This document shows positions 48,231 through 61,030 of a DNA stretch of 64,000 nucleotides, piece after piece. This stretch comes from Otatea glauca (lineage: Eukaryota > Streptophyta > Magnoliopsida > Poales > Poaceae). The stretch spans positions 48,050,104 to 48,114,103 of the forward strand of contig CM070725.1 of NCBI GenBank assembly GCA_036346275.1, given 5' to 3'. Positions within the stretch are counted from its first letter, which is position 1; each line of letters opens with the position of its first letter. The notes beneath the pieces were generated by a model that ran no database searches, was not told the origin of the DNA, and worked only from the letters and a program-made list of their open reading frames with translations. A program made the translations under genes and the position numbers.

Positions 48231-48478
48231 TATTAAGTTGCATGCACCAAGTTAGTTCATCTAAAAGTTTAAGTCGATGTGTAGGCTTCCTCAGGCCTAG
48301 GACGTGGAATAGAAGTGGACTGTATTTTTTTTAATTGCATTGAAATTGCATTGCGTCAACCGGGTCTTGAACTCGAGACCTCTTGGCTCTGATACTATAT
48401 TAAGTTGCATGCACCAACCAGTTCATCTAAAAACTTAAACTGATGAAAAAAGATAGATAATTCACTTATACTTCAACA
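48231..48478 (-). mobile_element. SMART small LTR retrotransposon with deleted 5' side
   Basis: The right LTR (48400-48478) and internal segment, with a near-intact Met-tRNA primer site (plus strand ggctctgatacta), match the array at 4400-5065. The left LTR keeps only its first 50 bp and runs straight into the interior at about 48282, so the polypurine tract and LTR start are deleted. The flanks gaagg and gaaga could be a 5-bp target duplication with one mismatch. Confidence 0.75.
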
Positions 48479-49540
48479 GAAGAGGCAAAGGCCAAAGGGT
48501 GATGCGCTTTAGTGCTTTCTGGTGGAAATACGTACCGATGAGTTGACTAGGATGAGAGAGAGAGAGAGATGGAGTAAAGTCTCTGGCATGTGCTGCCTGC
48601 TGGTCCAGGCAGCTTTCTTTCACCGCAGCGTGACGGTGCTACTGTGCACTACTAGTACGTTGCAGCTAGTACATGCTGCACTGTGTAGGGGTAGACTAGT
48701 AGTCATTGCATTGAGTCAGAGAGAGTTTTGGAGCTGTGAATAATGCTCCAACGGCGCGCGGCGTCCACGGAGCTGAGGACCGGTCTGTGCGGCCCACGAG
48801 ACGAGGCTAGCAAGGAAAGGCAATGGGCCGCACGGTCAAATTTGCTAGCTACCTTCCTTCGGATGGAGGGAGCTTTCCTTTTTACTCTTTCCATTTACTT
48901 GCAGTTTTTGTGTTGCAGTATGTATTTTTTTCCCTTCCTCGTGTCAGTTTTCCAACATTGTTTTTATTAATATTTTTATATTTGTTTAACTAATTATCTT
49001 GATTTGTTATTTATTTCAATTGTTCACTAATGGCCTTACATTTTTCCACGAGATTTTCTCCACAAATGCTTTTTTATTTATTTTGAACATCAACACTGAA
49101 ACTAAACGTGTGAAACATTGGCCCGTTCCACCTTTCGAACTAAATGCGTGGAACAACCTCGACAAACTATTCGAATGTCGTAACGAATTGTTAGGACATG
49201 GAAACCAAAAATGTGGAACATTGACGCATTCTCTCTTGGAACTTAATGCGTGGAACATTGCAGCTAAATGTGTGGAATATTTTTATTTTATCTACTAGAA
49301 CATCCAACACTCACCCGGTTAATTCTCACTACTTAATTCCAAATATATATGCTAAAACATGGTCCATGAACTAATGGAATATTTTTTAGAGTACATTTAA
49401 CAGAACTATAAGTTTTTTATACAAACTATCAGAAAATTACAAGTTTTAGCTCAAATTTAATAAAACTATAGATTTAGGAGAATTTATATAAAAAATACAT
49501 GTTTTAGGATTGATCGTAACTTGTAACGGGTGTGACAATA
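48479..49540. other. Intergenic DNA without a recognised gene
   Basis: Short open frames only. The phrase aaatgcgtggaaca recurs three or four times at 49100-49280. Confidence 0.3.
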
Positions 49541-49549
49541 TAGGCCAAC

Positions 49550-50515
49550 ATTGCAGCCTATAACACCCAAAAATTTTCAAATTATTATTCAAGCATTTAT
49601 TTATGATTTTATGAGATTTTTCCTAAATTTTCACATTTTATAAATATTTTTTTCTATTTTAAGATTTAAATCAAAATTTTATTTCAGAAAATAAACCCCA
49701 AATCATGTTTAAAATAATTTTACGAAGTTCAAAATGTCTCTGATAATTTTTATGATTTTTTTTTCAAATTTTTGAACTATATTTCCTATCTTTTCAAAAA
49801 GATTTTCCATTAATCTAAAAAAAGAGAAAAATATTCTCTCACTGACAGGTGGGACCAGACCACACCTGTCAGAGCTCCTTCAACCTCCAGCCAGCCCAGC
49901 CAAACACCTCTCTCTCTCCCCTCCATTGTTGCCCCAAAGAAGCTCCGAAATCCAACGATTTCGCACCCGATTTCTTCCTTATTTTCGCGTGCAACTTAAC
50001 CCTCTCCTTATCCCCGATCCTCTTCTTCCTATCCCCGGATATTTTTTCCCCCAATCCCGTACCCAATTTTCTAGCATTTGTCGTTTGGCCACAGTGCATC
50101 TCACGCCGGCTTTCCCTTATCCGAGCCCTCCCCTCCCCTATAAAAGCCACCCGACCTCGCCTCTCCTCGCTTAATCCATTTTGCTCCTGGCTGGTTCTTC
50201 TTCCTCCCTCATTTCGCGGGAACGTCGCCGCCCCCGATCGTTCCTCCCGAAGCCGGCCACCGTGCCCGTGTCATCCCTGCCACCCCGAAGCACCATTTCC
50301 CGAACCAACCGTCACGAGGTGCGCCTCACCTTCCTCTTTTCCCCTCTCCATTCTCCAGTCCCTCCCCTCCCCTCGTCGAATTTTCCTTTGTTTCGCTGCA
50401 GGCTGTCGCTCCTTTTCGCCGGGAGCTGTGTTTGGGTTAGCACGAAATGAATCAGACCCGATAGATCTCGGCACGGTATGCAACAGGGTGTCTTGCCGCA
50501 ACACTACGGCATGCT
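49550..50515 (+). repeat. Ty3/gypsy-like LTR fragment
   Basis: The start (taacacccaaaaattttcaa), the long AT-rich part and then gacaggtgggaccagaccac, a CT-rich segment and a TATA-like box (ctataaaagccaccc, about 50137) follow the plan of LTRs of large grass gypsy elements. The 3' end and partner LTR were not found. Confidence 0.4.
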
Positions 50516-51317
50516 ATGGCCCGACTTGCTTCTGACATTATTATGGTCCTCGAATGCAAAGAAAGAAGAGACAAAGGAGATGCCAAAATAGGAAGAATGG
50601 AGACTGAAAAGTATATGCTCGTTGACATTGAGTCATACTTCGTTGTACTGCTCGCTGAGCATGCCCGTGATGCCGTGCACATCCGTCTTCTCGCTTGCGT
50701 CACGCGGTCATCAATGCTACCACATCAAGCATATGCTGACCTAAAATGCATGAACGATCTTAACATTAGGGAGTATCCTGTTGTAAAGTGTAAGGTTTTT
50801 AATGAAAGAAACTTTAGATTTGTATCCAATGAGGAAAAAATAGTTCTTTTTTAGTAAATAATTGTGTATCAGATCCTCGTCGACGGTCAACACTCACTCC
50901 TCGTCTTTGATACTGTCCACGGAGACGACTTCACACGTTCAACGTGGACCCTGGGTGCGCGTTGCTTTGTCGTGTGGCCGTCCAACGAACCCGCAGTCGC
51001 AGGTGGGCAGGTCTCCTAGCCTTATTGACAACGACCGCACGGCTCGTCATCTTTCCTCCTCGCCCCGCGTGGAACTACGGCTACTAGCCCAGCTATGGGC
51101 GAGCCCAACATCTCAAGCTCTCGACGGCGCAGCTAATTGATCGATTCCGTTGGACTACAATACCACACCCTGGTCCGGACGGTGTGCTTCCCTGCCCGCC
51201 TTCGTGTGCACCATCCGGGATCGCAGTTCCTTTTTTTGTCAATTTCGCTTATTCAGCCCGTGATCAAGATCCAACCACGCACACTCTAAAAGATAAAAAA
51301 AACCCTAACCTTTACCA
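50516..51317 (+). other. Unassigned open frames after the LTR fragment
   Basis: An ATG-started frame of 112 codons (50516-50854, starting MARLASDIIMVLE) lies just after the LTR-like promoter. Next, 50873-51018 reads in one frame QILVDGQHSLLVFDTVHGDD and ends at TAG. I recognise neither. They could be decayed element or captured gene sequence. Confidence 0.25.
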
Positions 51318-51326
51318 TCTCACTTC

Positions 51327-51939
51327 CAGGACCAGCGTAAAAGCTTGAAACTCACGAGTCTCTTGAACTCAAGCTCGTTATGAGCTCGGTTCGTAAAATA
51401 AACGAGTCGAGCTGAGCTGACATCCTAGCTCATTGTCTTAACGAGTCGAGTTCAAGCCAACTCACAAACCACTCGTTAGCTCGTTAAGGTTCGGTAACTA
51501 AATATTCACTATGATGATTTTTTATGTAAAGGTTTTTAATTAATTGAATATTTAAATTAATGTATGTCATGTAACCATGTTAGGTTGGACTAGGATTGTT
51601 AATCGACTCCTCACTAATTACCTATGTTTTACTTGTATGCTAGATAATTAGCTACTGATTCATTTATATAGTCCTCCTATTGCATGTATGTATTAATGTG
51701 TGGCATAGCTCATGACGAAGCTTAACTTAGCTCCTAACTAATTAACCTAGCCCACGTGACTTAGCTTAGCTTAGTTTATCTTGACTAATGTGGCTCGTGA
51801 GCTGCTCACGAGCAGTTTGAGCTTTTTATCGAGCTGGGATGAACTGATTTTTTTAACTCATTAACTTAACGAGTCGAGCCAAACTACTTTTTTAACGAGC
51901 TTGTACGAGCCGAACCAAGCCGGCTAGATAGCTTGCCCT
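51327..51939. mobile_element. hAT-like element rich in acgagtcgag motifs (TSD TCTCACTTC)
   Basis: The sequence TCTCACTTC flanks both ends exactly (51318-51326, 51940-51948; 8 or 9 bp). The ends CCAGGACCAGCGTAAAAGCT and, complemented, AGGGCAAGCTATCTAGCC are weakly inverted. The subterminal parts contain gctcgt/acgagc and gagtcgag repeats in opposite orientation, similar in style to the element at 46133. It is non-coding, 613 bp. Confidence 0.6.
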
Positions 51940-54879
51940 TCTCACTTCATACTAGATGCGCATCCGTGGCTTCTAGGAAAGTGCAAAAATCATTTTCCTG
52001 CAAAACATGAGTAAAGTTCTCTCTCTCTAATATATATGGATAATTTTTCTATTGCCCACGGATGCCGGCGTCCCTATTGTTAGGGATAGATGCACGGCAT
52101 AATAATGGAGACAGAGATTTAACGTGGAAAAACCTTTGCGGGAAAAAACCACGGGAAACAATCCACTATAATGTTCCAAGATTACAAGTACAGGGGGTTG
52201 GCTTATATAGCCAAAGAGTCCTAGTTGTAGAAGACTTGACTCCTGACAAACTATGGATAGAACCAATAGATATGGTAGTTAGAGATATTGAGTTATCTCC
52301 AACAAACCTCCCCTTAACTCAAAATCTATAACAATGTTGTTTCCGAAAAACCCTGAAGGTATTTAAGCACGAAGAATACAAGTGCGTTAAAAGTCGAAAC
52401 GACTACTGAACGAGGAAGACTGGAACAGTCAAGCCAAACACTTGAACTGCGAAAAATCACCAAAGGGTATAAAAGACTGAAACAGTCTTGTCCAAACGCT
52501 TCTGATAAATGAAGCAAGATTGAGCAAACCACCAGCAGGTCGAAAGAAAGACTGGAACAGTCAATCCAACACAGCTATAACAAAGCAGAAGAACAATCTG
52601 GGTCTTCAATGATTCATAACCCCAGTAAAGTCTGAGACTGTGCAACTGACCTTCTGAAACAAACACTCAATCATCAAATGGCATAAGCCAAGACATCACC
52701 TGAGGTGCTGGGTAGATAGTGAAGAAAACATAACATGGACTTTTGGAATGCTCCATCTGGAACATAAAATTCAGCAAACTGACTACTGAAAATCTATAAT
52801 ATGGTTGAAACTGCTCCTGCAAAAATGTCAAGATGAAGAAAAGCTGTCGTGCTGACAATGGAGTATAAATTGCAGTAGACCCCTCATATTGAGCAAAGAC
52901 AACAAAAAGAACGTTGTAGTATCCACGCGGAAGAAAACTCCTTGCACTTCAATACTTCATCTGAAAAATGACATTGAAGCAAAACCTTCACTAGAAAAAC
53001 TCCGAAGAGTATAATGCTACCACTAGGGTGTCATCAAATTCCATGTAAACGTTGCCAAAACCTCCATAATGGTCAACGTATTGTGACGCCCCCACTTCGC
53101 CTGACCAGGCCAGGACCAGTGGAAGCATCACAGGACAGAGTGCGCCAGGATCAGGCTAAGGAAAGCAACACATGTAGAACTGAAACTTCCACCGAATAGT
53201 ACTCGCGGATTGTTCTTAAAGTACATATGGTACTGTCTTAAGTCTGGCTACGGTGATTTCTACACCGCCCGCCTAATATTACAATATTATTCTAGATGCC
53301 TCCCTCCTGAGGGTAGATTTATTACGCCAGGTCTTGGTCATCGACCCCTCATATTCATATCCTCCACAAAGAACATCGGTATCATCATAAAGATTCACAT
53401 CATCATGAATTTCACCTTCTATCTCATCGGTTGGGTGGACTCAACATGTTCTAAAAACAATAGAAAGCAAGGTGAGTACTCCAATACTCAAGAAGCCACT
53501 TTAACTTTTATGCATGGGTATATAAATATACTTTTCTACCACCGAGTCTACTCTAAAGTAGTACTTTATCCAAAGTACCCTTTTACCCATGTTTTAGAAA
53601 GTGTCAAGTTTTAACTTTTAAATCTCTTGTGACAAACCAGACAATATGGGGTCTTACATCCTGTGTTAGAGGAAAACCCACACGACGCACTTCCAAAACC
53701 CGGAAGCTAGGAGTGATATCACATTTGACTCTAGTCAGAGGTGTACTGCTTTGCCCATAGCATCACTTTGGTTTATTGTCACAGTGCGCTTCCTTAGGCA
53801 CACTAATAAACCAAGGAAACAGAACGTTTGGCCAACCGTACTCTGACCTCTACCATACCGCCTTGCATCACCAAAGGCACGCGGGTCGAGACTCCTCCCC
53901 CGACGTCTCGCCCTAGGGTGACTGCCCTCATCTGGCACAGTCACCTTTCTCACCTTGGCAGAGTTAGCTACTTGTCGGTTACTTAGTTCAGCCCGTCCCA
54001 TACCGGGTCTATGGTCAGGACGGCTTGCGCCGATTTTGAGGTAAGTGCCAGTTTGGTTTGTCCTTAAATGATATCCTATGTGGAGGAGCCCTGACTTTCA
54101 TAGCAACCTAACCGAGGGGTTGCTCATACCTGAGCTCTTCCACCGCCATTTACTCCATAACCTCACCAAGGTTATGGTTCTAACTTGGATCTAGCCGATC
54201 CAGTTAGTGGGACTTAATTTATTCTAGAAATTAATTTTTTTGTGATGAATGCAAGAGTTTCAAATAACCCACGTCACAAAATCAGTTCACAAAACATGGT
54301 CGAAGGGCGACTTGCCTGGATGAGAGATCCCAGAGTCGCCCACGTAGGAAGTGGCTCGATGACTTCGTATTATCGTAAAGTTTTCCTAAATAAGAGAACC
54401 AAGTATTTTAATATTCATGAATTCTCGATTGGGTTGAATTTATAACGTTTTCATTGAGCAAATTGCGAAACAATTTTATTAATGCCTACAATTTGAAATT
54501 TGTAATATTTTATATGCTCGTTTATATACGTTTTATTTGAAGCTAGGTCACCAATTAATTTCGAGAAAATAAAAGAGAAAAACAAGAAATAAATTTGGAC
54601 TTTATATTCAATTGTTTCTCGATTTATTTTCTCCTTCTGCTATTCGGCATAGGGAAAAATACATGTTATTTTATTTTATGCCCTTATTAACTTATTTAAT
54701 TTATTCATCTATCTATCTGTTTATTTATCTCTACATTCATTATTATTAATAATAATATTATCATATATATATATATATATTGACTGCACCAATTTATTTT
54801 TTTATTATTATTTTTATTATTATTATTTTTTCTTGGCACACTCGCCCTAAGACCATATTCTCCTAAACCTAACCCTAAA

Positions 54880-55540
54880 TTACTCTCCCTCATCTCACTT
54901 TACCTCTCCCACCGCCGCCCCATCCTCGCCTCTTCTCTCCTCTCCTCTCCACTCTCCCTCACGCCCCCTACGGATACCCCACTACACGCCACCGTCGGCC
55001 GCCGTTTCCCTGCGCCGCGCTCGCCCCACGCCACCGCTTCCTCTCTCTCGCCCCGGCGACGCCTCCCTTACCCGCGCGCCACCCGAGCTCCATCGCCTCC
55101 TCTCGGCGCTGCCCGAAGCGCCGCTCGCCTCCCATGCCGCAGCCGCTCTTGGCGCCGCCCTCTTCGCGCCACGCCGTCGACCGACCCGCCTCCCGAGGCA
55201 CCAGACGCCGCCCAAGATCTCGCGAACCGGCCAAGGCCGATGGTTCCTTCCCGCCTTCTTGAGCTATGTAACCTCACCATGACTAATCTCTTGCTTTTCT
55301 TCGCCTTCCTCACTCACCCCTTTTATTTCTAGATTACTCCCCTCCCCTACGCGGTTGCAGCCGGGACTACTTCGACGCCGGTGGCTTCTCGGCCGCCCCT
55401 CCGCCATTCTCGAGCTACAACACCGAAGGTGCTCTTCGCCGCTGCCCTGGTGCCGCAGAAGATGCCGACGGCTACTACTACTCTTCCCAAAAGCTAAGCA
55501 CTATACTCCCCTGACCAAAACCTCAAACTTATGCCTTCTA
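54880..55540 (+). other. CT-rich to GC-rich block within the inserted element
   Basis: After a pyrimidine-rich run come unbroken CpG-rich frames in several phases (for example minus 55234-54968). Codon use is not convincing in any frame and no family is recognised. In a grass this looks like the leader and first exon of an LTR-driven transcript, or a captured 5' gene end. Confidence 0.3.
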
Positions 55541-58500
55541 TAAGATTTTACCATGTGAGCATGCTATTGATTATGAGAATGGTGATTGTTGTTTAGGGAT
55601 CTTTATTTTCTGAGCTTGATTATCAGAACTGGAGATTAATGAATATGGTGCTATTATAATCAGAAGTGCATGTGTATACTTGTAGATATATTCATTAGTT
55701 TCTCGATTTGTTGGCAAAGTATCCATGAAGATTAGAACCTGATGCTTGGTCTCACAAATGTATGCATGCTTGGCTTCAGATTTCTTTTGAGGTTAATATT
55801 AAATAAGTGAGGGGTTTTTTGTTCTTGTGCTTGATTATCAAAATGAAATCTGTAATATGTGATGTGCTGTGATGTGAGTATCTTATATGTATTAAAATGG
55901 CCGAATTCTTAGAGTAAAAGATGCCTTGCCAGCTAATGGTATTAGTTCAACCATCAGAGGTATTTTTGGCTTGTGGTGATGCTAGTATGAATTTGTGGAT
56001 AAGTGCGAGTAAAGACAGAGAGTGGTGCTTAATTTTGCATGCTAAAGCTTAGGACATTAATCAGGTGTGAAATTACAAACACTGAGCATTAGATAATTTA
56101 TTAGTTGTGTTCTTATTTCCAGTGATTAAAATGTGCATGATCAAAAAGGTTGTTCTTCTGTAAGGATTATTCTGTTGATTGAGTATCATTCTCTTACTAT
56201 CAAGGTATCATTATGATTCAATCCACCATGCTCTTCAGATATCCCAAATGAATTTATGTATAAGCAAGGTCTGCTAAGATTTGTAATATGACAACATAAA
56301 TATAATCTACAGAGTCTTGAATGGTTGATATAATTTCAGAGCATTTTAATACTTAAGATAATAATTGTGCTGTTTTAGTCCAAATCTATCTTGTTCAATT
56401 GTTTGCATGCGCTTGAGCCATAAGTCTGTGGGGTTTTAGACATGAGTATGATGATGATCATGGAATCATTCCCTTTAGCTAAGTGGCTGGTCGGGTTTGC
56501 CCAAAGAATGATAATCTTGATTGAATCCTTAGCATGGAGGATAAAGTGAGACTACCGCTTTCAATGACCATATTCTGACTTTAGTTGATGCTGTTAAATT
56601 GATGGCTAAGAACTTATGATGATGAGGATGTATATATATATATAGGAGTAGTTAAGGTTGCCTTACTTGATCCGTTACTCAAATAGAAGACATGAGATTT
56701 AAGAAGCATTTGCTACTGGAAATTCGTATAAGAAGCACAAGAGTAAGCGATCAAAATTGTTGACTAAACTATAAGCTCCATTCTTAGGCAAGTTATCCAA
56801 TTATTTGATAATGTGGATTATATGAAGTTATGAACTTGCATGCTTTAAGTCAAATGCCAAGAACTATTCGATCCCTTGATTATAAGAAAAGGAATATATT
56901 AAGGTGTATGGTCGTGTATAGCTTGTTGATTAGTTGGTTTAGTTAACATGCTAGACTGATTCTTGTTTGATTAATCTATCAGCATAAATTCATTGATTGG
57001 GAAAAGGAAGAAAGGGGCATTTACTAATGATTGGTACCTTGTGGTTGCAGAAAAAGAAAGTGATGGCAGGAAGAGGAAAAAGGCACAGAGGCTCTCCTTC
57101 TTCCCCTTCTTCTAAGTCGGGTGTACTTGCCCCCAGCAGAAAGTAGTAGCACAGAGAGAGGGTAGTGATGGCAATAGAGCACATGGATGCCCAGGTGAAT
57201 ATATTTATACTGCCAGATTTACCGCTTTGAGTAGGTTGAAACTAGAACTTTTTGGAGGGAAAAACAGTGGGCTGAAGGCTAGTTGGCATGCAGAGCTTGG
57301 CTTCGCCACCTGGCCAACAAAATGGGCAAAAGCTACTGGCCTCAAGCTAGCAGTATGGGCAAATGCGCAGGCTGGCTGCTGGCTGTAAGCATGGGCAGAG
57401 AGAGAGAGAGAGAAGAAAAAGGGCACTGGGTTGGCTGGGTGTATGTCGGTTCAACAGTATGAGTTGATTTCCATTTGATTCCATAATAAGATCACTGAAT
57501 TCTTGATCGAATGTGATTTGTATTTGGCGTTGAAAACTTAATGCTAAAGAATGAAATCTGAACTTGTTTTAGTCCCTTGTTGTTCTGAACGGATGATAGT
57601 GAGGTTATATATATATATATATATATATATGAGTTCATTATTAAGCTTTGAATGTGTGCTCTGGGAATCCAAGATATGGGTGATTGGTTTTGGTTCAGAA
57701 TGCTCATATAGAAGTATGCATAATTGTGTTGGGATTTTGAGCATAAGCTTTAATACATTTCTGTATTTTATGCTCATTTATATACTGCAGCCTTTACCAT
57801 CAGTTGAAACTGAAACCTGGTTTTTGTGCAGGAGCAGACTCTGTGTGTTGGATTGGCTGAGGGGAATAGGCAAAAGAATGGCTGGCAGTTAGTTGGAAGG
57901 ATGGGCAGTGAGAGGAAATGAGAAAGTGGCTGCTGGCTGGCTGAGCGAGTCGGTTTGGAGGGTTGCTGTTAAATTGCCAAAGCACACAAGTGTTCTCTTT
58001 TTTTTATTCTTTTATAAACTATTTGTCTGTAGCTGAGTATAGTTTGGCTGTAAATGATTATGCTTTTGTTAAGTGCTTGAGGTCTGCGGTGTGCATTGAT
58101 GGCATGAGATTTCCCCTGAGATTTGAATCCTATCGTAAACTAATTGGTTTGAATTTTGTTTAATCCTTTGGAATTTTTTTTTGAATGTACAGAACTCTTA
58201 AGTATTTGTTGATGATTTAGATGTTTTAGCCATTTGGAGATGATTATGAATTGTGCTATGTTAGAATGTAAATGCATATTTATATATGAATGTTTTTGTT
58301 GAAGTTTTTGAGTTGTATATTTTCCAACATGAGTAGAGATATGAGAGAATATACATGAGCATTTTAATTGGCATAATGGGGGATTGAGTTGAATAACTGT
58401 GAACTACTAAGTTGTTGATACTTGTGTTGAACTAAAGAGTAACTGAATAAAGCATAAATAAATAAGATTGCTGAGATTTTGAGTAGTAGAGAATATTGGG

Positions 58501-58554
58501 TGAATGTACTATTTTTGATGAGGTTATAGTCTTGTCCATTAGGAGAACCAAATT
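55541..58554. other. AT-rich, intron-like DNA within the inserted element
   Basis: No gene was recognised in about 3 kb. (TA)n runs occur near 56631 and 57607-57630 and a (GA)n run near 57397. The text ctggctgctgg/ggttggctggg recurs around 57240-57440 and 57850-57960. Confidence 0.3.
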
Positions 58555-59471
58555 GTAGATTCTCGACGAATACTAATAACGGGGTACCCTAACGCCCGGC
58601 GACGAGCAGTGACCTCAAGCATATCTCCACCCAACAAAGCGCGCCGCCCGCCATCGACCGAATCGCTGCGAGACCACACAAGACATCCACTCCCGACCGG
58701 CCAGGGAAGCGAATCCGACCGGACAATGGCCCCGACCCCCCTTGGCGGGCGGATCTCCGACCAGCCGGACAAGCGCTCCGACCCCCTTGGCGGGCGGGAT
58801 CTCGCGACCGACCGAACCAAGGTGACAGACGCCGAGGGCCGCGTGTCGGGCCCTCATCACCTACCGCCACGCACCTCGCGAACAAGGTCAATCGGAGTGA
58901 CTATACAAGGCGGTGGCTCCTTCCCTAGAAGGTTTGGTGATCGCCAAGTCGAGCTTCCACCCCATCAACGGTCGCCACAGATAAGATTTAACGACGCGCT
59001 CCTCCCGCGGCGCTAACGCCACACACCGCACGCCAAGATTCGTAAGGATCACAGAGGCAAGTACGCTATTTCCCGAGGAATACCTAACCTTCCTGACCAC
59101 CAAAGCTAACGACCCAGCATGGGCAAGACGTGTGGTGACCAGTCCACAGGACGAAGGACCGAGCTCCTAGCATAGGTCGCCTCGCCCTTCCCCGACTTCG
59201 ATGTAACCCGCCTTCCTTCAGATAAAAGGAGGCAGGACTAACGATTCTAAAAAAGACAGAGGAGAAACACACGAGAACGGGAGGAGCTTAGGTAATTTAG
59301 CGCCCTCATCTGTAAAACGTTGTGCAAAGCAATACAATACGGCCATCCGAACTGGAGTAGGGACTTTCACCAACCAAGATACATCTTGGACTCACGAGTC
59401 TAACCATTCAGGGAGTGGAACGCGCGACCCCTTAGACTTACAAATTTACTTGCCGGCGCTCGAAAACGCCG
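58555..59471 (+). repeat. Nested LTR-like segment
   Basis: The segment starts TGTAGATTCTCGACG and ends GCTCGAAAACGCCGACA. It contains a TATA-like box (gataaaaggaggca, about 59220) followed by text typical of LTR R-U5 regions (gagaaacacacgag, then ctgtaaaacgttgtgcaaag). Its high GC contrasts with the flanks. There are near-duplicates inside (cttggcgggcgg and ccgaccagccggac-type, about 58700-58800). The flanking bases do not give a clear target duplication. Confidence 0.4.
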
Positions 59472-61030
59472 ACAATTACTGTTTCATTTTAACTTGCCAT
59501 GATACTAAGGAAAGTTTAGGGAATGGATTCGGGTAGGTTTTCACACGTATCCAAACGGTGAATAAAACACCAAGATAATGGTGATAGAACACCAAATTTC
59601 AATAAACGGTGATGAAACACCAAATGCAGTTCTCTCCTCAACTGACATTATTTTTTTCTTCCAAAACCGACAATGAAACGCCAAATATATCTCCAAGAAT
59701 CTACCAATGATAGATCGACGATGAAACATCGAAGAAAAACTGCCCAATGATAAATTCCGCCTGAATGGCAATGAAATCCGCCAATTATATAAGCACAAAA
59801 TAATGAGCATGAAATTGTGTATGAAATATCCCGCCAATAATAGGCATGAAAGCCTGAAATCTGTGTATGATATCCTGTCAATAATGAGCACAAAATAATA
59901 GGAATAATTCGCTGCCGAAAACCAAAAACCAAAAACTGGAATCACGTGACTCAGGAACGATTCAATTCGCTTGTGAGATTTGTTTGAAATCCCGATTGGC
60001 TGCTTGGTTCTCTCTTGAAGCTTCTGCACGTGAGTCCAACAGCCAATAAACAAACAGTGATGGCAAGACTAGCAAGCAATCTTCACGGGTTCCTGATTTC
60101 ACGTGAGTCCACGAGCAAACAAACTTCACGCGTCTTCGGGAGGAGCGGCCGGCGGCGAGGCAGCTAGCGCTGGAGCAAATGGCACGATGGGCCGGGCCAG
60201 CTGCGAGCGCTCAGACGGTGGGGGCCCGCCGGAGGCCGAAGGTTCGAGATGCCCACGGAGGCGCAGCCGGAAGCCGGCAGTGGAAGGCGCGCGGATCCGA
60301 CGGTTGGGCGACGCCGGTGAGACACGGGCGCCGGTGCGGGGCCGGCCGATGGTAGCGGCGCCGTGCAGGGTGTGTGCCAGCGCTGGAGACCGAAGGAGGA
60401 CGCTATGATCCGGCGAAGAGGCGCTGCAGAGAAGGTCGCTGGTGGCAGCGCGATCTGATGAGGCGCCGCAGCGAGCAACACGATCCAGCGTCGTGGGAGT
60501 GCGTCACGGGCCAACGCGCAGCCGAACCAGCTAAGGCAGTGAGACACCGCAAGAGGCGACGAAGGCAGGCGCGGTGGCCGCGGGCGGAGACGGTCGCATT
60601 GGGTAGGCGACCGAGGTGGCCAAGGCGGAGGACGGTGTGCCGAGGACGGCCGGGAGCGACGACCGATGCGGGAGCGGATGGCCGCGGTCCTGACGTGGCG
60701 GAGCGCAGGCAGATGAAGGACGGTGGGCGGCGCCACGCGATGAAGGCTGGCAGCGATGTAGATCGGGAACAATCGTGTTAGAACCTAGCTCTGATACCAC
60801 TTGTTAGGGATAGATGCACGGTATAATAATAATAGAGACAGAGATTTAACGTGGAAAAACCCTTGCGGGAAAAAACCACGAGAAACAATTCACTATAATA
60901 TTCCAAGATTACAAGTATAGGGGTTAACTTATATAGCCAAAGAGTCTTAGTTGTAGAAGACTTGACTCCTAACAAACTATGGATAGAACCAATAGATATA
61001 ATAGTTAGAGATATTGAGTTATCTTCAACA

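Larger units (their letters stand above)
53082..59543 (+). mobile_element. Inserted LTR-type element or very long solo LTR (TSD CGTAT)
   Basis: The internal DNA of copy A is interrupted here. CGTAT flanks the insert (53077-53081 and about 59544-59548), and the insert starts TGTGACGCCCCC and ends TTTTCACA, that is TG...CA. No internal second LTR start, primer site or gag-pol was seen, so the simplest reading is a solo LTR of about 5.5 kb once the nested segment at 58555-59471 is removed. It has a CT/GC-rich block (54880-55500) followed by about 3 kb of AT-rich, intron-like DNA. Very long LTRs occur in some grass gypsy families. Alternatively it is a rearranged remnant. Confidence 0.45.
52078..61030 (-). 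mobile_element. Non-autonomous LTR retrotransposon, copy A, with nested insertions
   Basis: The two LTRs (3' LTR 52078-52304, 5' LTR 60802-61030) are about 93% alike by eye and differ mostly by C/T and G/A changes. On the minus strand the 5' LTR is followed by GTGGTATCAGAGC (60788-60800), the Met-tRNA primer site, and the 3' LTR is preceded by the purine tract AAGGGGAGG (52306-52316). The flanks CCTAT and CCCAT fit a 5-bp target duplication with one mismatch. Own internal DNA is 52305-53081 and 59544-60786, about 2 kb, without gag or pol. The part near the primer site is GC-rich and may hold captured gene sequence that I do not recognise. Confidence 0.75.

Noticed and set aside
49849..50535. 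228-codon plus-strand frame in the CT-rich segment
   Set aside because: Pro/Ser-rich translation of a pyrimidine-rich LTR leader; no domain and no conserved start.
58539..59016. Overlapping open frames at 58539-59016
   Set aside because: GC-rich shadow frames inside an LTR-like segment; no domain recognised.
60103..60781. Long GC-rich open frames near the 5' end of copy A (up to 202 codons)
   Set aside because: Frames are open in several phases at once, rich in Arg/Ala/Pro, with no recognised domain. I treat them as non-coding interior DNA, possibly captured.
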